From: an uncultured Victivallales bacterium
GTDB taxonomy: Bacteria > Verrucomicrobiota > Lentisphaeria > Victivallales > UBA1829
DNA: 34,805 bases
Direction: 5' to 3'
NCBI GenBank assembly: GCA_944389445.1
Contig: CALXMJ010000129.1
Location: forward strand, 1 to 34,805
The position numbers and the translations under genes were made by a program. Positions 7,524 to 16,845 of this stretch are shown piece by piece. The notes under the pieces are model-generated. The model was not told where the DNA came from, made no database searches, and saw only the letters and a program-made list of their open reading frames with translations. Every line of letters starts with the position of its first letter. The first letter of the stretch is position 1.

Positions 7524-10106
7524 ATGCTGGAGTTGATTCATACATCCGTTCCACAGGGGTTGAAGGAAAACAGTTCCGGATTCTGTTCCGTCGCCTGGAC
7601 CGCGGGAATGCCGGTCAACCTGATTCCTCCGCTGGAGCAGCTGAGTGCCTACCGTGCACTCTATCCGTTCGGTGATTCCAGATACGAGCTGAATCCCGTC
7701 TCCATTGCCTACCAGCGCATCCGATACGGCGGCACAACTCTTTCCGTGCTGAGCCGAACCGCTTCCGCCGGGCTCGATTACTCCGGCAGAAGCAATAAGA
7801 TCGCTCATCAGATCCTGTTTGAAAAGGATGAGATCGCGGCGCCGGATTTTTCCCCGGTCGCCCTTGCCCGGAACAGCCGGACATTCGTCACGGAATGGAA
7901 TCGTCCGCCGGAGGAGCTTCCTCCCCGGCACATTGCGGCTCCGCGAGAACTTCTCCGTCCGGCGGCCAACTGGGGAAAGGCCGCTGGCAGTCCGGTTTGG
8001 GCGGGAATCGTCGCGGAACAATTCCTGAAGAATCCTTCCAAGGCTGTCTATGTGGAATACCCGGAGGGATTTTCCACAAGCGTGCTCCTTCTGCTCGTTG
8101 CGGAAATCACATCCCTTCTGACGAACGAACAGGAAACGGACTTCACGTTCAACACCTACTTCACTTCGCTGCCCAACGGAGGAGCCTGTTTCCTGCGGTT
8201 CTGTCCGAAAGGAACTCCCGCGCTCCGTTCCGCCGAACGGATCGCCTCCACCCCGGTCATCCGGTTAATGGAGAAAAATGCATTTTCTCCCGGGCGGGAA
8301 AACTCCTACTGGGGAATCTATGCCCGGACCGGAACACCTCCGGAACACCGTGCCTTCTCCTCGAAGGAACCCGATTCTCTCCTCGAACCGGATCTTCTCC
8401 CGGAAATAAAACCGTCTCTTCCGGAAACACCGGAATCCAGCACGGCAAAACACGATCCGCACCGGGACTATCTGCAGGCGGAAAATATCGTTCTGCGGAC
8501 ACGTCTTGAACAGAGCAGGCGCAGGCAGCAGCTGATTCTCGGCATTGCCATCCTGGCGGCGGTCGCCGCGGCTGCGATCGCAATCACGATTCTGCTGTTC
8601 ACCCGTTCCGATTCTCCTCCGGAAATCCCGGATCCGGCTCAGCCGGGCATCGAACAGGTTTCAATGGAAAAAACACGGAACATCCCGGTCCCCCAGCCGG
8701 AGAAACAATCCGCGGAAACGGAAAAAACGGTTTCATCCGCCGCGCCGGAACAGAATCTCCCGCAAAAGAAAGAGGAACCCGAATCAATGCCGACGCCGGT
8801 CCAGCCGACTCAGTCGACTCAGCCGGTCCAGCCGGTCCGGAAAGAGACCGTGCGGAACAGAATTTCCACACCGTCATCAAAATCTCTCTTCCATCTTCTG
8901 GAGCAGATCGCGGCGAAAACAGGGGAGGAAGAGACCTTTTCCTTGGAATGTCTCCTGCCTCCGGAACTGGCAAATGCGGAGGATCTTACCGTTCGTTTGA
9001 ATTCCATTGGAGGAAACACAGCAAAAAAAATTGTGAAGCATCTGCCGAAATACATTCGGAAAATTCCCGGAGGAGTCCGGATTCTTTCCACTGCCAACAT
9101 TCCTAAAGACGGAATATACGACTATGTTCCCGTACCTGAAAATTTTCTGGAACTGACGGTCGGGAACCAGCGGCTTCACATTGCGAAAAAAGCTGGCGGC
9201 ACCGGCACGAAAATCGACTTTCCCGTTCTTACGGATATCGCTTTTCTGATCTTCAAGGGTTCGACCGAGATTTCCGTACCGCTTGCCTTGACTCCGGAAA
9301 TGGTCGGCGCCCTTCCGTTCGGTACGCTGGAAAAAGGTTCCTCGACCCGGTACGATTTTGTCTTTTCTTCCGATTCCAGGCAGCCGTATTACTTTATTTA
9401 CCGGAAAAGCCAGGAGGAAGAGCGCTTTCTCTCTTTTCTTTCCTTCCGCTTTGCAAAACAGGATGCGCTGTTTCAGACGTTTGAGAACTGGAACGCCATT
9501 CAAAGGAACCGTACCCGCAATTCCCGTCCGGATTTCTCCAAAGCGGAAAATCTCCTGAAGCGCCTGAACGCACTGGTGAAAACCATTTCCGGTTTTGAAA
9601 AGAGATATTCTTCCTTTTACAGCGAGACCGATCCCGTCTGTTTCGGCGGAATCGGCAGCAGCCGGAATATGGAACAGGCCGAAGAACAGGTCAAGGCCTT
9701 CACCAGACGGAAAAAACAGTATGAGGAGTTCATGCGTCTGGAGGAGAGAAAACTCGAACGGAAAAAACAGAAAAAAGAGGTTGAACTGTTCGATGAAACC
9801 AGAAAGAAATTTGAAGAGCTGAAGGATTTCAGCACAGCCAACAAAGAACTTCTCCGGAATATCGTCGCCCGCAGTCAATACCAGCTCCAGAGACAGAAAC
9901 AGGCGGATGCGGAAGCCAAATTACAGGAATTTCTCCTGAAACAAATCCAGAACCTGCCAATCCAGGACAAAGAAAAAATCAAGAAGGCAGTCAACAGCAA
10001 ACAGCAGCTTGCCCTGTTCCGCGACGGACCGAACCGCAGCAGGGAACTGGAACAGTATTTCACCCGGACATGGGTCGTGCGAACCGTAAAACAGAGGCGG
10101 AAATGA
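7524..10106 (+). CDS. GAP1-like GTPase-associated protein with transmembrane anchor and coiled coil
   Basis: 860 residues. The ATG at 7524 has GAGGA nine bases upstream, overlapping the previous stop; the GTG at 7518 is too close to it. The first ~300 residues match my knowledge of GTPase-associated protein 1: HTSVPQGLKENSSGFCSVAWT, a following LEQLSAYRALYP, and DYSGRSNKIAHQILF, then an alpha/beta middle part. GAP1 is known mainly by its gene association with DO-GTPases; its mechanism is uncertain. A single membrane helix lies at 337-361. It is followed by a Pro/Gln-rich linker (about 370-445), a mixed domain, and a charged coiled coil at about 715-830. The N-terminal part should face the cytoplasm and the GTPase, with the remainder extracytoplasmic. 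The stop overlaps the next ATG (ATGA). Confidence 0.72.
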   Translation: MLELIHTSVPQGLKENSSGFCSVAWTAGMPVNLIPPLEQLSAYRALYPFGDSRYELNPVSIAYQRIRYGGTTLSVLSRTASAGLDYSGRSNKIAHQILFEKDEIAAPDFSPVALARNSRTFVTEWNRPPEELPPRHIAAPRELLRPAANWGKAAGSPVWAGIVAEQFLKNPSKAVYVEYPEGFSTSVLLLLVAEITSLLTNEQETDFTFNTYFTSLPNGGACFLRFCPKGTPALRSAERIASTPVIRLMEKNAFSPGRENSYWGIYARTGTPPEHRAFSSKEPDSLLEPDLLPEIKPSLPETPESSTAKHDPHRDYLQAENIVLRTRLEQSRRRQQLILGIAILAAVAAAAIAITILLFTRSDSPPEIPDPAQPGIEQVSMEKTRNIPVPQPEKQSAETEKTVSSAAPEQNLPQKKEEPESMPTPVQPTQSTQPVQPVRKETVRNRISTPSSKSLFHLLEQIAAKTGEEETFSLECLLPPELANAEDLTVRLNSIGGNTAKKIVKHLPKYIRKIPGGVRILSTANIPKDGIYDYVPVPENFLELTVGNQRLHIAKKAGGTGTKIDFPVLTDIAFLIFKGSTEISVPLALTPEMVGALPFGTLEKGSSTRYDFVFSSDSRQPYYFIYRKSQEEERFLSFLSFRFAKQDALFQTFENWNAIQRNRTRNSRPDFSKAENLLKRLNALVKTISGFEKRYSSFYSETDPVCFGGIGSSRNMEQAEEQVKAFTRRKKQYEEFMRLEERKLERKKQKKEVELFDETRKKFEELKDFSTANKELLRNIVARSQYQLQRQKQADAEAKLQEFLLKQIQNLPIQDKEKIKKAVNSKQQLALFRDGPNRSRELEQYFTRTWVVRTVKQRRK

Positions 10107-13100
10107 GCAAAATTACAGAATTGATCTCCAAAATGTACGCATTTCTTGACAGTGCGGACCAGTCCAACACTCCGGAAATGCGAGAGGTTTCCTGCCGTTT
10201 CGCCGCGCTCTGCCGCGAGGTCAACGACGATCTGGAACATGCGGATGCATTCCTGAAAAAGGGTCTCACCATTGATGCGTTGAAATTCGACAAGGAGCGC
10301 CATCCTTCTCTGCTTTCCCGTGCGGCAGCCTTGAATATCAAGCGGTTCGAGGAATGGTGCATGGTCTGCCGCCTTTATGAAAACTGGGAATCCCCTCAGC
10401 CGATCAATCTGGATATCGTCCGCCGGATGCATGACGCTTACCGCAGTACGGGAATGCTGGCTCCCCTGCTGGAAAAATGGCGGGCAATCATGCGCGACGG
10501 ATCCACCGGAGAAAAGCTGGAGATTCTCCGCGGCATCTGCAAGCTGGACCCCTCCAATAAAGCATGGACGGCCAATCTTGCAAAACTGGAACTGGTCCGG
10601 CTGGAAGAGTTATACGACGAAGCAAAAGAGGCAATCCTCCGCAAGGATTATGTCGGTCTGGAAAAGCTCTTTTTCGAACTATCCTCTCCGGAACTGAAAG
10701 CTGTTCCCAATGCCAAAGTCATGGAGAAAATAACCGCTGTTCTTCATGAATATCAGAAAAATCAGCTCGACGTGCGGACGCGGCGCCTGCTCAATGAAAT
10801 CGCGGAAAGCTACAGCGAACAGAATTACGACTCCCTGGTGGACCTGTTCCGTCGCTGGGAGAAACTGGAAAGCGATCCCGAATTCGAACTGCCCGCCGGC
10901 GCCGCTGCTCAGCTTGAGGATACCCGCCGCTGGATGCGGCAGGTACATGAGGAACGCGAACGGCAGGAAGAGTTCAACCTGACCCTATCCTCCCTCATCG
11001 AACATCTGGATTCGGAAGCTCCCATCCATGAAATCGAAAACCTCTATGGAAATCTCCAGAGGCTGGATCTTCCTCTTCCCGGTTTCATTATGGAACGGGT
11101 CAGCGACGCGCGCGAAAAAGCCGAACTGAAAAGTGCGCGCATTCACCGTCGCCGTCTGGTGCTTGGAGTCCTCTCCATTATCGCGGTAATCGGTATAACA
11201 GGATACGTTATTTTCTGCATTCAGGAGGAGAAGGCATACAAGGACACCCGGCGTCAAATGGAAACCGCCCTGAACACAAAACAGTACAAAACCGTGCTGG
11301 AACAGTACAAACAGCTTTCCGTTTCCGGCTCGTCTCTGGCGGAACGTCCGGCACTCCTGAAGCTCCGTGACGAGGCGCAGAAACGAATGGACATGCTTTC
11401 TAAGCTGGCATCCGATTACGAAATGGCCTTGAAGGCGGCGGAGGTCTTTCTGACTCCCCGGAGCGTGGAGGATGAACGTCTCGCGCAGCAGATTCAGATT
11501 GCGGAAAGACTGAAACCTCAGTTTCCCGTTACGGCAAAGCAGTCGGCCGCGCTGGACCGGTTGAAAATCCGCCGGGATGAACTCCTTCAGAAGCTGGCTC
11601 GCGAACGGGAAGCCGGATTCCGGAAAGCAATGGAGAATCTGGATGCGCGTCTCAGCGGATTCCGGAAAAAACTGAGCCTGAGTGCCGATCTTGTCCAATG
11701 TTCCGGCGAGCTTGCGGAATACCGCCGGGAATTGGAACGAATCACCAGTCCGGAATCCGTCCGGGGAATGGATCCGCAATACAGAGAGCTGTTCCGGAAA
11801 CGGATCGACTTTTCTTTGAAAACGCTGGAGACAACCCTGAAAACGCTGGAGGCGGAAAAGACATATCGCCGTCGCCTGGAAACCCCCTCCGGATTTCTTG
11901 ACTACATGAACGCTCTCGAAAATCTGGAAAACCGCATTCCCTCCCTTTTCCCTCTATATGCGGATGCCGTTTCCATGACGATTCCATGGCGCAGATTCAG
12001 CGACGGAATCTTCAGCAGAAAAGAACTGAATAATCCAGCCGCCTTGAAAGCTGTTTATAAAACCGCGGCGGCGGAAATGGGAATCAATCCCAATTACAGC
12101 GATCTTTCCCGTTTTGTCCCGCCGGAGATTGAGGGCGCTTCGGAACAGAATCCCTGTCCCGCGCTGACGTCCGCAATTGAAGAGCTCAGTTCCACCATTC
12201 TCAGCAAGGAATACGATTTTTACGAGATTATCCTTGAAGACGGCAACGGCAAGCAGTATCATTTTTTCTGCGACCGGCTGCCCGAGTTCGAGGAGCCGCG
12301 GAAAAACAGCAAATACCCGCGTTCGATGACTCTCTCGGTTTCCATCCGCCCCGGCAGCACATCGCCGCTTAAGCTGGAAATCAGCGGCATGTACGGGAAA
12401 ATCTTTTTACGGCGTACCGGAGAACTGAAGGAACTTCTGCTGCCCGATACCTTCGTAAAGCTCGTCAACTGCGATCTTTTGAGCCGGACTTTTCCCAAGG
12501 CACAGCATTTCATGTTCCTGAAAGATGCATGTCACGCTATCCGGAACGCCCGGACTCCGGCTCTGGCGGAGCAGGCCATCCTCTCCGCTCTCAAGAAGCT
12601 CCGCAAGGCAAAAAATATGAACGCATATATGCGCATGAATGCCGCAAAACGGCTGCTCGGCATGCTGAAGTTGACCTCGGGACTGAACAATACCGTTGTG
12701 GATGCCGCGCTGACAGCTCTGACTGCCGCAGATATCCCGGAATGGAGCTGGATGAATCCCCGAGAGGAGGTCGACCGTTCCGCGGAAGCCGCCGCGATGC
12801 GGAATGCCGTCGACAAACTTGACCCGGAAACCCTGGAGCGCTCCATCCGGTTCCACAGGGCGTTTTATGAAGCGGCTCTGTCCCGGATTCTGCATCCGGC
12901 GGCGATTGTCTCCCTCCAGGGCGGCGAACAGATTATTCCGTTCCGCGATGCGGCAGCTTCCGAAGAGCTCTGGAGCCTGGACCGGCTTCCCGGCGGAGAT
13001 TTCATCATCCGGATTTTCGCGAAACAGGACCGTAAAACCGGAACATTCCGAAAACTGAAGTCCGCGGGAAAAGCATTTCATGGAATGGTCCTGTTCTCAC

Positions 13101-13228
13101 CGGACGACCGGGAGGATACACGCGCTCTGCAGGAAAAACTGATCAAAACCTTTTCCGGTCCCGGTGAAACAATTTCGCCGGTGGACTATCCGATCCGCTG
13201 GCCTGCCAACTTTATGGATGAATCATGA
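10103..13228 (+). CDS. large single-pass membrane protein, mostly helical, family not recognised
   Basis: 1041 residues, starting in the ATGA overlap with the previous gene, so translational coupling is likely. The N-terminal 345 residues are helical, TPR-like in composition and probably cytoplasmic. One membrane helix lies at about 352-376. The remaining ~665 residues are long charged helices (coiled coil up to about residue 600), then a mixed alpha/beta part with a FVKLVNCDLLSRTFP stretch and a beta-rich final domain. I recognise no catalytic motif. The architecture parallels the preceding GAP1-like protein: cytoplasmic head, one helix, long outer arm. This suggests that the two form a paired scaffold across the membrane. 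The end overlaps the next gene by ATGA. Confidence 0.7.
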   Translation: MSKITELISKMYAFLDSADQSNTPEMREVSCRFAALCREVNDDLEHADAFLKKGLTIDALKFDKERHPSLLSRAAALNIKRFEEWCMVCRLYENWESPQPINLDIVRRMHDAYRSTGMLAPLLEKWRAIMRDGSTGEKLEILRGICKLDPSNKAWTANLAKLELVRLEELYDEAKEAILRKDYVGLEKLFFELSSPELKAVPNAKVMEKITAVLHEYQKNQLDVRTRRLLNEIAESYSEQNYDSLVDLFRRWEKLESDPEFELPAGAAAQLEDTRRWMRQVHEERERQEEFNLTLSSLIEHLDSEAPIHEIENLYGNLQRLDLPLPGFIMERVSDAREKAELKSARIHRRRLVLGVLSIIAVIGITGYVIFCIQEEKAYKDTRRQMETALNTKQYKTVLEQYKQLSVSGSSLAERPALLKLRDEAQKRMDMLSKLASDYEMALKAAEVFLTPRSVEDERLAQQIQIAERLKPQFPVTAKQSAALDRLKIRRDELLQKLAREREAGFRKAMENLDARLSGFRKKLSLSADLVQCSGELAEYRRELERITSPESVRGMDPQYRELFRKRIDFSLKTLETTLKTLEAEKTYRRRLETPSGFLDYMNALENLENRIPSLFPLYADAVSMTIPWRRFSDGIFSRKELNNPAALKAVYKTAAAEMGINPNYSDLSRFVPPEIEGASEQNPCPALTSAIEELSSTILSKEYDFYEIILEDGNGKQYHFFCDRLPEFEEPRKNSKYPRSMTLSVSIRPGSTSPLKLEISGMYGKIFLRRTGELKELLLPDTFVKLVNCDLLSRTFPKAQHFMFLKDACHAIRNARTPALAEQAILSALKKLRKAKNMNAYMRMNAAKRLLGMLKLTSGLNNTVVDAALTALTAADIPEWSWMNPREEVDRSAEAAAMRNAVDKLDPETLERSIRFHRAFYEAALSRILHPAAIVSLQGGEQIIPFRDAAASEELWSLDRLPGGDFIIRIFAKQDRKTGTFRKLKSAGKAFHGMVLFSPDDREDTRALQEKLIKTFSGPGETISPVDYPIRWPANFMDES

Positions 13229-14103
13229 ACGTTTACTTTATAAAACTCAACGGTAAAATTTTCGGTCCTTTTTCCGGCCGAAAACTCCAAAGCATGAAAA
13301 ATGCGGGTCTGATCCGGGAAGATACTCCCGTTTCGTCCGACCGCAGCAGATGGCAGCCCGCTGTGGATCTGCCCTGGCTGTATTCCATCGCGGACGCGCC
13401 TCCGGTCACTCTGGAGCCCGAAAGCGGAACGGAGAGGATTCCTCCCGGTGTTTTCCGCAGCGGTCCGGAAGGCTCTCTTCCGCCGCAGGACAAGTTGCCG
13501 GAGGTAACGGAGGTTTCCTCTCCGGACTGTATGGAGTTTTTCGCCCGGGAAATCTCTCTGATCTGGAATCCGGCATACCATGTGGCGGCAATCCGGGACC
13601 GTTTCGGCGAAAAGGGATGCCTGTGGGCTTCGGTGATCGCACTTCTGTTTTTTTTCCTGTCCACTTCGCTTTCGCTGAATCTGTTTCCGGCAATGAAACA
13701 ACTGTCGCTTTCTCCATGGAAAACGGTGGGGCTTCCGCTGTTTCTGGTCTTGTTTCTTACTTTGTATACGACATTTGTCCGGCTTTTTTTCGGCAATGAA
13801 GGCGTTTCCCGGATCCGGGCTTCGGACTTCCTCACGGCGACCGCATCGCTGGTCTGCTGGGGAGTTCTCATTCCATTTGCCGGAGTGCTTTGCAGTTATT
13901 ACTGGAAACCGGCAGGGACCGCATGGATGTCCTCGGGATATTTTGTTCTTCATCTGCTTTTTTTCTGCTGCGGGGCAATCGTTTCCACTCTCTGCTTTTA
14001 CGAGAGCTGGACGGGATTCGGATTTGTGAAAAAAACAACGGCAGTCTACCTTCTTCCATTTGTTTTTTTCTTTTCCATTTTTTTAGTCATTGTTCATTTC
14101 TGA
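13225..14103 (+). CDS. GYF_2-domain polytopic membrane protein
   Basis: 292 residues, start coupled to the previous stop (ATGA). Residues 1-52 are a second GYF_2 domain of this operon (YFIKLNGKIFGPFSGRKLQSM, WQPAVDLPWL). After a Pro/Glu-rich linker come five hydrophobic segments, near residues 135-155, 170-190, 210-230, 235-258 and 272-292. These resemble the Yip1-like membrane domains often fused to GYF_2. It probably sits in the inner membrane with the GYF domain in the cytoplasm, where it could dock Pro-rich partners or the GTPase. No enzyme motif is present. The gene ends 13 bp before the channel subunit gene. Confidence 0.72.
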   Translation: MNVYFIKLNGKIFGPFSGRKLQSMKNAGLIREDTPVSSDRSRWQPAVDLPWLYSIADAPPVTLEPESGTERIPPGVFRSGPEGSLPPQDKLPEVTEVSSPDCMEFFAREISLIWNPAYHVAAIRDRFGEKGCLWASVIALLFFFLSTSLSLNLFPAMKQLSLSPWKTVGLPLFLVLFLTLYTTFVRLFFGNEGVSRIRASDFLTATASLVCWGVLIPFAGVLCSYYWKPAGTAWMSSGYFVLHLLFFCCGAIVSTLCFYESWTGFGFVKKTTAVYLLPFVFFFSIFLVIVHF

Positions 14104-14116
14104 GGGAGATCATTGC

Positions 14117-14983
14117 ATGGAAAACAACACAAAACTGAGTTGGGAACACCTGGATATCGAGTGTCGATGCGGATTTCGGAGCAAGAAATTCACCGCGGTA
14201 AATTTTGTCTTCACTTTTATCTTCGGGACTCTGCTGACGGTTCTCTTCTTTGCCGTGCTGTTCCCGTTCCGCGGTTCCAGCACCTACATCGACATGTTTT
14301 TTCACGGTGGAGTGGAAAACCGTTCCGTAATTCCTTATTTCACCATGCTCCTTGCATTCTGGGCTGTGGCGATCCTGCTTGTGAAACTTCAGAAACTAGG
14401 AGTTCAGAGAAGAGCGCTTGCGCTGAAAATTCTTCCGCGCAATCAGAACTTCGTTCTTTCTCCGGCAACCGCCAAGGAGATTCTCGACAACATCTACAAG
14501 GAGGTGCAGACACCGAAACGTTTCCTGATCCTGGACCGCATTGAACGGTCGCTTTCCAATCTGAAAAACATCGGCAATGTAAGCGATGTTTCCGAGGGGC
14601 TGAATGCGCAGGCATCCAATGATGAAAATTATCTTTCCTCCTCCTATACGGTTTTGAAAGGGTTTATCTGGGCGATTCCGGTTCTGGGGTTTATCGGGAC
14701 CGTTCTCGGACTGGCATATGCCGTCGGCGGATTCGGAACCGTGGTCAGCAAAGGAGCGGATGTGGAAAAACTGAAACAATCTCTTGCAGGAGTCACCAGC
14801 GGACTGTCCATTGCATTTGAGACAACTCTGATTGCTCTTGTCGCCGCTCTCCTCGTCCAGCTCCTGATGACATTCGTTATGAGCAGGGAGGAGGATTTCC
14901 TCGACGAATGCAGGGATTACTGTCACAGGAATATTATCGCCAAACTGAAAACCGCTAAAATGATCGATCAGATCAGCGAGTGA
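14117..14983 (+). CDS. MotA/TolQ/ExbB-family proton channel subunit
   Basis: 288 residues from the ATG at 14117, preceded by GAGGGAG that overlaps the previous stop; an upstream in-frame start at 14090 lacks this. Hydrophobic segments lie at about 28-50, 71-93, 182-207 and 226-254. The last pair carries the family core: VLGFIGTVLGLAYAVGGFG, then LAGVTSGLSIAFETTLIALV, the usual pore-lining helices with the conserved Gly and Thr residues. A cytoplasmic loop of ~85 residues separates helices 2 and 3, as in ExbB and TolQ. Such proteins form pentamers around a dimer of a MotB/ExbD partner and convert ion flow into motion. Two candidate partners follow directly downstream. Confidence 0.86.
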   Translation: MENNTKLSWEHLDIECRCGFRSKKFTAVNFVFTFIFGTLLTVLFFAVLFPFRGSSTYIDMFFHGGVENRSVIPYFTMLLAFWAVAILLVKLQKLGVQRRALALKILPRNQNFVLSPATAKEILDNIYKEVQTPKRFLILDRIERSLSNLKNIGNVSDVSEGLNAQASNDENYLSSSYTVLKGFIWAIPVLGFIGTVLGLAYAVGGFGTVVSKGADVEKLKQSLAGVTSGLSIAFETTLIALVAALLVQLLMTFVMSREEDFLDECRDYCHRNIIAKLKTAKMIDQISE

Positions 14984-14987
14984 TTCC

Positions 14988-15851
14988 ATGTCCGCCAAAG
15001 ACGACTCCCCTCCTGTTTCTTTATTTTCCTTTCAGGACATTATCACCTCAATTACCGGAATCATGTTCCTCGTGGTGCTTCTGCTGGCATTGATTATTCT
15101 CGACAGCAGTATTCTGAACGCTCCCGGTGAAGAGACCGCTCCCCCTCCGGAACCCGCCCCGAATCTGGCAGAACTGAAAAAAAAAGTTACCGCTCTTGAG
15201 CAGCTTCTGAAGGATTCCCGGCTGGAGTTCCGGCACCTCTCCCTGCAAATGGAAAAGGCCATTCAGCTTCCTCTGGAAAAGCTGGAGGAGGATCTCGCTC
15301 TTGAACAGGAGAAAAACTCGAACCTGAAACGGAAGCTGCAGGAATCGGAACGGATCCGTCTTTCCCTCAAAAATGAAAATCTCCATCTGGAAAAAGAGTC
15401 GCTGCGCCTGACGGAAGAAAGCCGCAGACAGGACGGGCAAATCCAGCGGAAAAAAACGGAACTGGAAAAGAATCGTCAGAAGCTGGAAAAACTCCGGAAA
15501 CAACTCGAAAAACAAAAAAAACTGATCTCCTACAGCATCGACAGCGACTTCCCGAAAAAACTGCTGATCGTGGAGTGCGGCCCGGCGGGCATCCGGGTCA
15601 AGAACACCGCAACCGGCGAGATCCACAATTTCATTGACGACTCCGATCTGACCTACGCATCCTCCATTGCAAAATTCCTGAAATGGGCAAAGACTCGCGA
15701 CCGCCGGACCGAATATTTCAGCCTTGTCATTACGCCCGGCGCGTTCGGATACGCCGACAATCTCGATCAGGAACTCATTTCCGCCGGGTTCAGCAGAGGA
15801 AGAGAGATTCTGCCGTCGAACGACTCCAGAATCGTTGAGGAGGAACCATAA
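14988..15851 (+). CDS. ExbD/MotB-like subunit A with long coiled coil
   Basis: 287 residues beginning 4 bp after the channel gene. Asp17 stands at the start of a single membrane helix (residues 18-39, QDIITSITGIMFLVVLLLAL), the position of the ion-carrying Asp in MotB and ExbD. Residues 55-190 are a strongly charged coiled coil. The final ~95 residues form a small alpha/beta domain (KKLLIVECGPAGIRV, FSLVITPGAFGYADN). No OmpA-type peptidoglycan-binding motif is visible, unlike MotB or ZorB. The gene order matches ExbB-ExbD and MotA-MotB pairs. I infer that it is the plug/stator partner of the upstream channel protein. Confidence 0.75.
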   Translation: MSAKDDSPPVSLFSFQDIITSITGIMFLVVLLLALIILDSSILNAPGEETAPPPEPAPNLAELKKKVTALEQLLKDSRLEFRHLSLQMEKAIQLPLEKLEEDLALEQEKNSNLKRKLQESERIRLSLKNENLHLEKESLRLTEESRRQDGQIQRKKTELEKNRQKLEKLRKQLEKQKKLISYSIDSDFPKKLLIVECGPAGIRVKNTATGEIHNFIDDSDLTYASSIAKFLKWAKTRDRRTEYFSLVITPGAFGYADNLDQELISAGFSRGREILPSNDSRIVEEEP

Positions 15852-15852
15852 T

Positions 15853-16803
15853 ATGCCAAAGGCAAACGCCGGAGACAACAGCAGTCTGGAACTGCTTCTT
15901 GATACGATGTGCAATACGTTTGGCGCCGTCATGTTCATTGCCATCTCCCTGCTGGTTGTAATCTCCATGCTGGGAAAGGTGACCTCCTTTGCGGAACGTC
16001 AGGTGGATACCGAAGTCCTTCAGAACATGCGGGAACGGCTTGTCCAACTGGAAAATGAATATGCACAGTCCCGGAAAATGCTGGAGCTGCTCAAACCGTT
16101 CGCCGAACGACTGAAAAACGATCCCCGGCGTGAAATCCTGAACCGCTGCATGATCCTGAAAGAAGAAAACTCCCGGCTGGAAAACAGACTCAAAATCCTT
16201 CTCCTCCAGCAGGAAACCGAGGAAGCTCTCAAACGTGCCCTCCAGGAAAAAAAAGACAAACTGGAGCAGGAAGCCTCTCGGCAAAAAGAACTTTCCGAAA
16301 CTCTGGAGGAGAAACTGAAACTGATGCGGAAATCCATCTCTTTCATCTCACAAGCGCTCTCAAACCAGAAACCGGAATCCTCGCTGGTCTTCCGGCATAT
16401 GCAGCCCAGCAAGGACATTCCTTATTTCATTCTCCTGCGCCAGGGCCGCCTCTGGAGAATCGGACCCGACACCGGCCCCGAAGACAAAATCCTGATCCAT
16501 CCGGACGTCTCCTGCACTAGAGTAAACAACTCCTACCACTGCAAACCGGCTGTCGCAGGAACCGTCGTTTTGAATGAGAAAACCGGAGAATTGACCCGAG
16601 AGGCCCTTGATCTGCTCCGCCGGATCCCTGCCGGACGCTTCCCCTCGTTTCAAGTCTATTCCGATTCCGCCCGCGAAATGTTCCTGATCCGCGAGGCTCT
16701 GAAAGAGAAGAACATCCCGCACTTCTTCTCCACGTATACGGACGACCGGACCCCGGGTTTTGTCCTCTTGACGGAAAGCAATGTAAACTATGAAACAAAT
16801 TGA
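15853..16803 (+). CDS. ExbD/MotB-like subunit B, paralogue of subunit A
   Basis: 316 residues, with a strong GAGGAGG site nine bases before the ATG at 15853 and just one base after the previous stop. Asp17 again opens the single membrane helix (LLLDTMCNTFGAVMFIAISL). A coiled coil follows at about 60-175. The C-terminal ~130 residues have the same order of elements as subunit A: a short strand (IPYFILLRQGRLW), a middle insertion with a disulphide-capable Cys pair, then a strand-helix-strand (FQVYSDSAREMFLIREAL). It looks like a diverged duplicate of subunit A, which suggests that the plug of the channel is a heterodimer. A role as an independent homodimer cannot be excluded. Confidence 0.72.
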   Translation: MPKANAGDNSSLELLLDTMCNTFGAVMFIAISLLVVISMLGKVTSFAERQVDTEVLQNMRERLVQLENEYAQSRKMLELLKPFAERLKNDPRREILNRCMILKEENSRLENRLKILLLQQETEEALKRALQEKKDKLEQEASRQKELSETLEEKLKLMRKSISFISQALSNQKPESSLVFRHMQPSKDIPYFILLRQGRLWRIGPDTGPEDKILIHPDVSCTRVNNSYHCKPAVAGTVVLNEKTGELTREALDLLRRIPAGRFPSFQVYSDSAREMFLIREALKEKNIPHFFSTYTDDRTPGFVLLTESNVNYETN

Positions 16804-16845
16804 ATTACCACGGAACACTTCCGTTCCGAACGGGAAAGGACACTC

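Noticed and set aside
5691-8021. Long open frame of 776 codons on the minus strand
   Set aside because: It lies antisense to the GTPase and GAP1-like genes. Its composition is that of the complement of GAA/TTC/CCG-rich codons, and there is no known motif or ribosome-binding site.
14117-16803. Zorya defence system (ZorA/ZorB)
   Set aside because: The channel and plug genes are of the same broad type, but no ZorC, ZorD or ZorE helicase/nuclease gene is present, and the plug proteins lack a visible OmpA-like domain.
14117-16803. Flagellar stator or Tol-Pal/TonB system
   Set aside because: No flagellar, TolA/TolB/Pal or TonB gene is nearby; coiled-coil length and neighbours differ.
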